NCBI RefSeq assembly: GCF_013177315.1
Contig: NZ_CP053661.1
Coordinates: 4,154,001-4,218,000 of the forward strand
DNA from: Thermoleptolyngbya sichuanensis A183
GTDB taxonomy: Bacteria; Cyanobacteriota; Cyanobacteriia; Elainellales; Elainellaceae
Reading direction: 5' to 3'
DNA length: 64,000 bases
Both the position numbers and the translations under genes were made by a program. The number at the start of each line of letters is the position of its first letter. Positions within the stretch are counted from its first letter, which is position 1. Below are positions 54,782 through 62,015 of the stretch, piece by piece. The notes under the pieces are model-generated. The model saw only the letters and a list, made by a program, of their open reading frames with translations, was not told the DNA's origin and did not search any database.

Positions 54782-55189
54782 TGAAAGGGCAGAGATTTCG
54801 CGGTCTGGAGCCACGTCTCTATACCTCTGGCATAACCCCCAGTGCGCTCTGGATTGTAGACCTTCTGCATTCGTTTTTCGTTCTTCGTTCTTCGTTTTTC
54901 CATTTTTCTGAACCCCTAGCGCGATCGCGCTGGGAACTCCGCTATGAGCAGGAATCGGGGCAAATCGATGAGCGCAGGCGGGAAGGGCGATCGCTTCTTT
55001 ACAGATTCTTAATTATTTTGTTGCGATTTGATGGCGATCGCCCGTTTCCCCGCAATAATACGGAGAGATCTAGCAGAATATTAAAGATATAGCCCCTGCA
55101 TTTTTCCGCAACGGTTCTCCGGCGCTCTTCAGGGACATCTACGATGCAGTTGATCTTCAGCCCATCCTTGACCTTTTTGAGCCTCCTCC
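54782..55189. other. Spacer after trpD with half of a purine/pyrimidine element
   Basis: At 54866-54911 one pyrimidine arm (TTCGTTCTTCGTTCTTCG and T-rich ends) of the element found at 35048 and 45500 is present without its partner arm. An A+T-rich part at 55060-55090 may hold a promoter for the DUF4279 gene. Nothing else seen. Confidence 0.5.
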
Positions 55190-55621
55190 ATGTATGCTGC
55201 TCCCCCTACCCCCTGTAAGCGAACCTACGCAATTCTACGGATTTATCCCGGCGATCTAGACCCTACCGAAGTCACGGAACGTTTGGGCATTCAGCCGACG
55301 CTGTGCCAGTGGCAGGGCAAACTGCGTCACCCCGGCAAGCCGGCCCACATTGCTTCGCTCAACGGCTGGTTTCTGTCGTCCAAAGATGCGGTCGATTCCA
55401 ACGATTCGCGCCATCACATCGACTGGATTTTGCAGCAGTTGGCACCCCGGTCTGAGGCGCTAAGAGAGCTACAGAAGATGGGCGCACGGACAGATCTATT
55501 TTGTTTTTGGGAATCGGTAGATGGGCACAGCGGCCCGGTCATGTCGCCCCAGCAGATGCAGAAAATTGCCGATCTGGAATTGGACTGTGGCTATGAAGTG
55601 CTGGTTCGCAGCGGTCGCTGA
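55190..55621 (+). CDS. DUF4279-family protein
   Basis: A 143-residue soluble alpha/beta protein of the DUF4279 family, judged by L-R-I-Y-P-G-D-L-D-P-T-E-V-T-E-R-L-G-I (about 16-34), a W-x-L-S-S segment and a terminal I-A-D-L-E-L-D-C-G-Y-E. The function of this family is not known; some members occur near toxin-immunity loci. No such neighbours here. Immediately downstream lies the mobile-element pile. Confidence 0.75.
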   Translation: MYAAPPTPCKRTYAILRIYPGDLDPTEVTERLGIQPTLCQWQGKLRHPGKPAHIASLNGWFLSSKDAVDSNDSRHHIDWILQQLAPRSEALRELQKMGARTDLFCFWESVDGHSGPVMSPQQMQKIADLELDCGYEVLVRSGR

Positions 55622-55657
55622 GGAAAGACCGGGTTAGGCAACACATCTATCAACATT

Positions 55658-55742
55658 AGGACTTACGCAGTTGAACGATTTCTCGCGGGCTGCGCCCGCG
55701 AGAAATCGTTCAAAGCCCAAAAAGCTTATCGCAAGTGCGTAA
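55658..55742 (+). mobile_element. MITE-like element family A, copy 5, cut at its right end
   Basis: The left end and central hairpin are intact; the stem carries a compensated G-to-A/C-to-T pair (TTGAACGATT with AATCGTTCAA). The right end stops at TGCGTAA, where AGTCCT should follow, and IS630 sequence begins. The break is at a TA, the target of IS630 insertion. Confidence 0.85.
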
Positions 55743-56147
55743 TATCAATTCTCTAAATACCCACTACACATAGAGCATCGACAATCCAATCCCACTGAGT
55801 CAGCGATCGCAGCGACTCCGCCGAAAGGCGACAAACCCACTGGCTGATGGCGTGCTGGAGTTGGCAAACATCATCAAAGTGAACCCAAGCTAGCTCCCGC
55901 TTGAGTTCCCGCCAGACCCGCTCAATGGGATTGACCTCAGGGCAATAAGGCGGCTGAAACACCAAGATGACATTGTCCGGTATCGTCAGGGTCTGAGCCG
56001 TATGGGCTGCGGCATTATCCACCTGAATCAGATGTAAATCATCGGGGAACTGAGCCGCAAAGCTGTGCAAAAACGCCTCAAAACAGGAACTGTCGAGATG
56101 AGAAAACTCGACTATCCACGATGCACCGCTCAGCGGTTCCACTAGAC
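55743..56147 (-). pseudogene. IS630-family transposase remnant (C-terminal half)
   Basis: The minus-strand frame 55753-56142 (129 residues) holds the C-terminal half of a DDE domain: Q-V-D-N-A-A-A-H with the second Asp, and P-E-V-N-P-I-E-R-V-W-R-E-L-K with the Glu. The N-terminal half is missing; the frame can be followed upstream only as far as the end of the next IS at 56148. No N-terminal counterpart is seen beyond that IS, so a deletion accompanied or followed its insertion. Confidence 0.8.
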
Positions 56148-57664
56148 CTTTAGTTTGGACTAACTGGCATCACAATAATGCTCAACAGGATGCCATAAAG
56201 AATCTGCTCAACCGTTCATAACAGTTGAACTTAAGGAATTGGATACAATCCTGCTCGCAGTTAAGCTGCTGTTGCAACCGGACTGTTCAGGGATTGTTCG
56301 GATGTCTTGCGTTTCGAGGCTCGTTTTTTGACCATCGGATAGCAGGGACGAGGAGTTGGCTTGTGCCCCTTGCCTCGTCCTGGCGATTTACCACGAGGTT
56401 TAGGCGCAGGAGCAGGGGTGCCAATCGCTGCCAAAATGCCTGCAAACGCTTGTGCGACCCGACCCGGAGTCAACGTTTCTTGCGGTGCCTGCCAGGGCAA
56501 GGGGTGGTCAGTACAGTCCTTTCGCGCTAACCACAACTGCCAACTGAGCAACGGCATCAGGCTGCTCCACTGTTCGGTTGCCGATACAGAACTGAACTGG
56601 GGATGTGTCCAATATAGCCTCTGCTTGGCAAAGCGATACCAGTGTTCAATGGCAAAGCGACGGAGGTAGTGCAACCACAGGGTTTCTAACGGAGGCATCT
56701 GCTCACCCAGCCAAACTAACCACAAAGGAGCCAAGCGTCGCGTGCTGCTCTGTGTCTCCAGCACCTCCACGCGCAACACTTCCATTGCCCGTTTGGGGGA
56801 TTTGCGGAAATGGTATGCACTCCAACGACTGACCCGCACTCGTCCCCAGTTGGGATCATCGACTTCAACGGTTTCGACCGGGACACTCCAAGTGTCAGGG
56901 TCATTGAGTTTCATCTTATGTCCATGCTTGGCAGGTGCGCCTCGCCCTCGATACGCTGGGGGCGCGCCATAGACACATCGATTGGATGTAACCCGCAGCA
57001 GCAAGTCTGCCTCAATCCCTGCCGTTTGGTTGACAAAACTGGCATTGCCGTACCCTCGGTCGTAGATCGCCAACGGACGCACCGCTAACTGCCGAGTCAC
57101 TTGTTTGAGTTGGAATGCCGCTTTACTGGCGGGTGTTTCAAAGCTGGTGATGCGCTCATGCCGCAATGGTAATGCCCAACTGCCCCTGTCTTCAGCAATC
57201 CAGGCTAAGGTACTGTAGTTTTGTCCGGCTATCGGGGCATGTCCTGTTCTGCCTGATAAGGTGCGGTCTTTCAAACGCCTGGCAGCAGGACGGTTCCACC
57301 GACTCGCATCACCTGCCAACAACGGTTGCTGCTGAGTCGGTATCTGCTGCACCAACAGCTTCAGCACCTTTGATCGGGGTAGGCGGCTATCGCGCAACGC
57401 TTCATAGGTGCTCGACCACTGGCGACGAAAGACAGGACTCTGCGATAGCCTCACAAACGACACGATGCACGCACTCACTAACACGGCATCCATCAGATCA
57501 AACAGGGCATCTCTGGCGTTTCCCAAGCTGGCATACAACGTTTGGCGAAATTGCTGAAGTTCGTTGAAAATCATGGGGTCAATGTTGGTTGTACTTCATT
57601 GACCTTACGGCAGTCGGTGCTTCTCATTGACTGCCTTCCTCTTCACCATTAGTCCAAACTAAAG
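56148..57664 (-). mobile_element. Insertion sequence with IS4-superfamily (IS701-like) transposase
   Basis: The 16-bp terminal repeat CTTTAGTTTGGACTAA (56148-56163) is exactly inverted at 57649-57664. The element is 1517 bp and holds one intact transposase gene. No target duplication is visible (GACC on the left, TAGG on the right), consistent with loss of flanking sequence after insertion. Confidence 0.85.
56261..57574 (-). CDS. IS4-superfamily transposase (IS701-like)
   Basis: A 437-residue DDE transposase without frameshifts. The likely catalytic residues are D89 (L-A-G-D-A-S-R-W), D172 (A-I-Y-D-R-G-Y-G) and E310 (F-A-I-E-H-W-Y-R-F, the Y-x-x-x-K/R-type box of the IS4 group). The C-terminus is Pro/Lys/Arg-rich (about 395-430). 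All parts are present so the element may be active. The group assignment (IS701-like) is from memory of related cyanobacterial transposases. Confidence 0.85.
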   Translation of the reverse strand: MIFNELQQFRQTLYASLGNARDALFDLMDAVLVSACIVSFVRLSQSPVFRRQWSSTYEALRDSRLPRSKVLKLLVQQIPTQQQPLLAGDASRWNRPAARRLKDRTLSGRTGHAPIAGQNYSTLAWIAEDRGSWALPLRHERITSFETPASKAAFQLKQVTRQLAVRPLAIYDRGYGNASFVNQTAGIEADLLLRVTSNRCVYGAPPAYRGRGAPAKHGHKMKLNDPDTWSVPVETVEVDDPNWGRVRVSRWSAYHFRKSPKRAMEVLRVEVLETQSSTRRLAPLWLVWLGEQMPPLETLWLHYLRRFAIEHWYRFAKQRLYWTHPQFSSVSATEQWSSLMPLLSWQLWLARKDCTDHPLPWQAPQETLTPGRVAQAFAGILAAIGTPAPAPKPRGKSPGRGKGHKPTPRPCYPMVKKRASKRKTSEQSLNSPVATAA

Positions 57665-57692
57665 TAGGTTCTGACAGGCACAAAAACAGGCA

Positions 57693-57735
57693 CAAAAAAT
57701 AGACGGCTGATGCAGCAAAGCCTCGCATCAAGCCG
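57693..57735 (-). terminator. Intrinsic terminator of the cellulase gene
   Basis: Read on the minus strand, CGGCTTGATGC pairs with GCATCAGCCG (one bulged T), followed by TCTATTTTTT. It lies 120 bp past the GH5 stop codon and just outside the IS end. Confidence 0.75.
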
Positions 57736-57851
57736 CCCAAAGAGAGTCGATTTTAGAAGGCTGATTTTTGATTTTGGAAGCGGCTAATTTCCCGACCAAT
57801 CAAGGCTTTTCAGCTCAGAGCTTCAATCCAAAATCTAAAATCCAAAATCGC

Positions 57852-59654
57852 CTAAATCGCAGTGGCGATCGCATTTCTCGGTCGATAATCCGATCCCTGC
57901 TTGTTTGCACAGAATCCCAAATCAACCGACTGTCCCGGCTGCAACCGCTGTCCCCAACTGGGTGGCACAACGGTATACCGCGAACCCTGGCGGCTAAAGG
58001 TGCCGTTCCAACTCTGGTTGATCGTTGCCTGATTCATGTCAAACGTCAGTCGCCAGTTGTTCACTGCGCTGCGTCCCTGGTTTGCCACCCGAATGGCAGT
58101 ACAGAAACCAGTTTGCCAGTCTGACTGCATCGTCAAGCTAGTGCTGAGTCCAGATGAGGGACTGGGACTTGGCGACGGACTTGGCGACGGACTGGGTGAC
58201 GGACTGGGACTCGGTGACGGACTGGGACTCGGCGACGGACTGGGACTCGGCGACGGACTGGGTGACGGACTGGGACTCGGCGACGGACTGGGTGACGGAC
58301 TCGGCTTCGGAGTCGGGCTGGGGCTGGGACTAGGCGACGGACTCGTCCCCGGCGCAACCCCCGGCACAGGCAGCAATTGGTTCAAGAGTTGCTGCTTGTC
58401 TGCATGAATCGTCTGCCAGTTGTCTTGCAAGATGCCGCCTGTGTCGCCGCTATTTGGGTTCCAACTCCAATAGGCGAAATGAAGCTGATTTTGCCCAATG
58501 AAATTGACAAACTGGCGCTGCCAGATCCCTTCTTTGGAACGAGTATCGACCTGTCTGCCGCCGAATTCGCCCACAAAAATCGGCGCGATACCTTCGCGGG
58601 CAATATAGTTGAACCCGATCTCCCAGCGCTCATACAGATTTTGGGGAAAGCTGGGTTCATTGAACCAGCTCTGGTTGTAAACCCCTGCCCCGTACTCATG
58701 GGGAGAATACACCAACTTATTGGGACGGGTCAGGCGCACAGGAAAGTTTCGCACGCCCTCCAGGTTGCCGCCCCACCAGTGAACTGCAAGCCGCTGACCT
58801 GGCACGTTGTTCTCCACGCCTTCGACCACAATCAGCCAGTTGGGGTTCACGTTCAAGATGCTGTTTCCGGCTCGCTCAGCGGCCAATCGCCAGTCAGTTG
58901 CCAGGTCACCTGTACCCCAGCTTGCTCGACCGTGTGGTTCGTTCTTGAGGTCGGCTCCGATGACGTTCGCTTGGTTTCGATAACGGTTGGCCAGCATTGT
59001 CCAGGTGCTAATCCAGTCCTGCTCTGTAAAGCCATCGCCATACCACAGTTCAGGAATGCGCTGGTCGTTTAGGCGGTGGCAATCCAATACGATCATCAGG
59101 CCCTGGCGCTGGGCTTCTTGAATCACCAGATCCATAACTTCAAGGGGCGTTTTGCCCTGCAATTCGCGGTTGCTGCCGATAGAAAAATCCACACCGCTGA
59201 TGGTTTGCGATCGCAGCGATTGAATCGAGAATGGCAGGCGAATCACGTTGTAGCCCAGGCTGCGAATCTGCGCCAGCATTTGCTTATAGTCGCGGGCCCA
59301 AAGTCCATGCGGCGCGTGTGTTTCTGTCTCGATGCCAAACCAGTTCACCCCGCGCAGCAGGAGCGTTTTGCCCGAAGCGTCGAGAATCTGTGAGCCACGG
59401 GTCGAGAGCGGAGTTTGCACGACTGTAGAGGCGATCGCCACGGGTGAACCCGACAACCCCGACGGCAACAGGCGGAGCGTGAAGCCAACGGTGAGCAACA
59501 GTGACAAACCAAACAGCAGGAAGCCTTTCAGGCCTTTGCCGAGTCTCCATTGCCGTTTGGTCAAAAAACCGTCTGCGTCTTGATGTCCCCTCTGGCGTCG
59601 TCCTCCCCGATCGATAAACCCACCTCGAAAGATCTGCGTGAGTTTTCTGCTCAT
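57852..59654 (-). CDS. Secreted GH5 endoglucanase with Pro-Ser linker and CBM2 cellulose-binding module
   Basis: A 600-residue protein started at ATG 59654, with GGAGG 10 bp upstream. A basic N-terminus (1-43) and one hydrophobic stretch (44-63) give export or anchoring. The GH5 domain covers about 80-428, with acid/base E239 (L-K-N-E-P-H-G) and nucleophile E363 (V-G-E-F-G-G); H320 in S-P-H-E-Y is also typical. A (Pro-Ser)n linker (~438-500) joins a CBM2-type module (~505-600) with conserved Trp and a Cys pair (G-F-C and L-G-F-C). It should cleave beta-1,4-glucan outside the cell. Monocistronic with its own terminator. Confidence 0.92.
   Translation of the reverse strand: MSRKLTQIFRGGFIDRGGRRQRGHQDADGFLTKRQWRLGKGLKGFLLFGLSLLLTVGFTLRLLPSGLSGSPVAIASTVVQTPLSTRGSQILDASGKTLLLRGVNWFGIETETHAPHGLWARDYKQMLAQIRSLGYNVIRLPFSIQSLRSQTISGVDFSIGSNRELQGKTPLEVMDLVIQEAQRQGLMIVLDCHRLNDQRIPELWYGDGFTEQDWISTWTMLANRYRNQANVIGADLKNEPHGRASWGTGDLATDWRLAAERAGNSILNVNPNWLIVVEGVENNVPGQRLAVHWWGGNLEGVRNFPVRLTRPNKLVYSPHEYGAGVYNQSWFNEPSFPQNLYERWEIGFNYIAREGIAPIFVGEFGGRQVDTRSKEGIWQRQFVNFIGQNQLHFAYWSWNPNSGDTGGILQDNWQTIHADKQQLLNQLLPVPGVAPGTSPSPSPSPSPTPKPSPSPSPSPSPSPSPSPSPSPSPSPSPSPSPSPSPSPSPSPSPSPSPSPSSGLSTSLTMQSDWQTGFCTAIRVANQGRSAVNNWRLTFDMNQATINQSWNGTFSRQGSRYTVVPPSWGQRLQPGQSVDLGFCANKQGSDYRPRNAIATAI
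58158..58340 (-). repeat. Repeat DNA encoding the Pro-Ser linker
   Basis: Units such as GGACTGGGACTCGGCGAC repeat with 12- and 18-bp periods. They are coding repeats and not a CRISPR array. Confidence 0.85.
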
Positions 59655-60627
59655 GGTTGTTAAGTCCTCCATCGAAAGACGTATTGGAGAGTGCAAGACA
59701 CTCAGAAGATGTACCACCTGATTCAAAAATGACCTCTTTCCTCTACATAGGTTTCCGCAAAACTCCGGGAAGCTTGAATTCTTCCTAAAGCAAGATTCAA
59801 GTTTTGATAAAGAAACCTAATTCGGTGATTTTTCGGATGGTTTCATCACAGAAAATACTTTGGAAGAATCTCGGAGAATTCTCTGTGCGGCATGTATTTA
59901 TCCAGAAATCTCAATTGCTTTGAAGGCTGATGTGGAGATTGAAGGTGAGCCGAATAATTCTCTGAAAATTAGTGCTTCATGCCTGCTTTATTTTTCATGT
60001 ATTTGATAAAGCTTTGGAAAAGTATTGGAAAAGAATCCGAAAAGCCTCCAGCAAATTGAAGCGTTAATATTCAAGAGATGGGATTTTCGATTCTGGTATT
60101 GTTCCAGCATTTATTGATGGACGATCGCCCCTCTTGCCAGGAAATTGAAAGTTCTTCAAAACCGTATTTTGTCCAATCTTATACAGTTTTTCTCGAAATG
60201 ATCAGGTTTACAGTCACTCTATGGATAGCTACGTATAGTTAGCTCTCTATATCAGTTAAGGATCTGTTCCATAGAAACCTCTGCCTCTAGCAAAAGACGT
60301 ACGGATATAAGTTAACTAAAGCGCCTGTTCTTTGCTCTAGATCATTTCTGTCTCAGGTGGCGAAATGAGTGTTTATATAGAGCGCGATATGAAAGTTTAC
60401 TTGAGCTTTAAACGCAAGACTGTGCTCTTTACGAAAGGCATACCCAAGCCCCTTGGTCTACGGGTTAGTTTTGTAAGTAAGCAGATGTCTTCCCAAACTC
60501 TAGCCACCAGGGTATCGTTACGCAGCACGGGTTGTACCACGACTTGAAAGTGGGCATGTCTAACAGGGATGACGATTTCACGTAGTTAGCCGCTTCTATA
60601 TTTCTGTTGTTTTTTGGTTCCTGAACT
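59655..60627. other. A+T-rich divergent spacer, about 970 bp
   Basis: This is the least GC-rich part of the window, between the cellulase and the coiled-coil protein gene. It holds many short GAATTCT/TTGAAG words and a TATAGT box (60234-60239), but I see no gene, tRNA or clear palindrome. The short ORF 60365-60547 has no ribosome site. It may hold long 5' leaders or small RNAs that cannot be recognised by eye. Confidence 0.5.
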
Positions 60628-61362
60628 ATGAGCTTTCCACGTACTTTACTGTCCTCGTCACTGCTCGCAGGTGTTGTGTTTTCGGCAGCTACGCTTCCTA
60701 TGGCTGCAATGGGTTCTCAGCCCCTAACGGTTCATTTAGAGAACCAGCCCATTTTCGCAGGGCAACTTAAGGAGCTATCGGGGCCCTACCTGGGGCTTGC
60801 AACGGCAGTCAGTCTGGGTGCTGGTGTGACGGCTCTGGCGCTGATGAGCTGGAGCAATTCTTCTCGGAAGCTAAGCAAGGCAGAGGATGAAGTGTCTGAC
60901 CTACGTCAGCAGCTAAAAGATAAGGAAAACGAATTGGAAAGCCTGCGATTTTCGGAGACGCGGCTGGCTTCGGCAGGTCTGGAGTCTTTCCTGGATGAGG
61001 TGGAGACTGTTTCTCCTGCGGCTGAACTACTTCAGCACTCGCTGGCGCAGGTCGAAGTGGAACAGCGAGCCACGGTTGCGGTTAGCAAGCAAGCAGAATT
61101 AGTCAGCCTTGAGCCAATCAAGCGCCATGCGATTTCTGCCGAAGCGGCTCAGCCTGCTTCTCTCGAAGCGACGGTCGAAAGTGTGTCTCAGGCGCTAAAG
61201 GGTGCGGACAGCCCCGCTCAGATCGACGACTTGCTGAATCATCTGAAGCAAATGATGGCTCAGATGGAAAACCTGAAAGCAGAGCAGCCCGCGCAAAAGC
61301 AGCAGACCCGCTTTACTCGTGTGCCCAACACGGTATGGCAACAGCAGCGCCTTGCATCCTAA
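60628..61362 (+). CDS. Hypothetical exported coiled-coil membrane protein
   Basis: A 244-residue protein with a signal-like N-terminus (6-30), a periplasmic-like stretch, a membrane helix at about 53-74 (G-L-A-T-A-V-S-L-G-A-G-V-T-A-L-A), and a charged coiled coil (~78-110; L-R-Q-Q-L-K-D-K-E-N-E-L-E). The rest is Ala/Glu/Gln-rich and helical, with a basic end. I know of similar proteins only as cyanobacterial hypotheticals. A good terminator follows. Confidence 0.65.
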   Translation: MSFPRTLLSSSLLAGVVFSAATLPMAAMGSQPLTVHLENQPIFAGQLKELSGPYLGLATAVSLGAGVTALALMSWSNSSRKLSKAEDEVSDLRQQLKDKENELESLRFSETRLASAGLESFLDEVETVSPAAELLQHSLAQVEVEQRATVAVSKQAELVSLEPIKRHAISAEAAQPASLEATVESVSQALKGADSPAQIDDLLNHLKQMMAQMENLKAEQPAQKQQTRFTRVPNTVWQQQRLAS

Positions 61363-61408
61363 TCTGTCTGTAAGCCAGGTTCGTCTCTCATCTTTGTCTC
61401 TGATTTAG

Positions 61409-61447
61409 AATCCCTGCTGGGTAAAACCTTGCGGGGATTCACACTTT
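61409..61447 (+). terminator. Intrinsic terminator after the coiled-coil protein gene
   Basis: GAATCCC pairs with GGGATTC around an 18-base loop, followed by ACACTTTTT. Confidence 0.6.
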
Positions 61448-61475
61448 TTAGTGCATTGCCCCCATAGAAACCGGA

Positions 61476-62015
61476 CTAGGGCTTCAGCAGCGTGGCTGAC
61501 CACAAGCGGGAAAGGGGTAGACCGACTTGGCGATGGGCCGCCTCGATGAGTGCCGGATCGGGCGCATTGAGTTCCGACAGGATCAGGGTTTGGTCTGGCG
61601 AAACGTGCGATCGCACCCATTCCACGCCCCGCTCTGCATAACAAGGCAGCAAGCGCTGGGTGATAACTTGCCACTGCGCCTGCTGCTCTGGCTCCGAAAG
61701 TCCCGCTGGATAGGCGATCTCAGCCACCACCAGCGCAGACTCGTTCCCCACAGGCGGAATACCCTCCGGTTCGCGGAGATGGTCAACCCACATCTTTTCA
61801 AAGGGAAGATAAGCCGTGCGGTAGGACATGCGGACGGCTTCGGCATCAGGAGCCTCAAAGCTGCAAATCATGCGGCGGCGATCGCCTGACAGCAGGGAAT
61901 ATCGCCAGGTTGCCTTTCGCGCTGCCAAACAGGGAAACACTCGATTTCCTTCGTCTGCCAGAACCTCTGGCGTGATGGGAGCGGGGCGATCGGTTTCAAC
62001 AATAATGAGGGTCAT
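61476..62015 (-). CDS. DUF4242-type (nickel-binding-like) protein
   Basis: A 179-residue soluble protein with two ferredoxin-like repeats. Each begins with an acidic/hydrophobic strand (M-T-L-I-I-V-E-T and A-L-V-V-A-E-I-A), and the first ends C-S-F-E-A-P-D-A-E-A-V-R, as in DUF4242 proteins, some of which bind nickel. The ATG at 62015 overlaps the upstream stop as ATGA, so it is translated together with the STAND-like ATPase. An upstream in-frame ATG (62234) would lie inside that gene and is rejected. Confidence 0.7.
   Translation of the reverse strand: MTLIIVETDRPAPITPEVLADEGNRVFPCLAARKATWRYSLLSGDRRRMICSFEAPDAEAVRMSYRTAYLPFEKMWVDHLREPEGIPPVGNESALVVAEIAYPAGLSEPEQQAQWQVITQRLLPCYAERGVEWVRSHVSPDQTLILSELNAPDPALIEAAHRQVGLPLSRLWSATLLKP

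Noticed and set aside
58158-58340. Dense short repeats that could suggest a CRISPR array
   Set aside because: There are no unique spacers; the repeats encode the Pro-Ser linker of the cellulase in frame.
60365-60547. 60-codon open frame in the A+T-rich spacer
   Set aside because: No ribosome site, no recognisable motif, and short enough to occur by chance.
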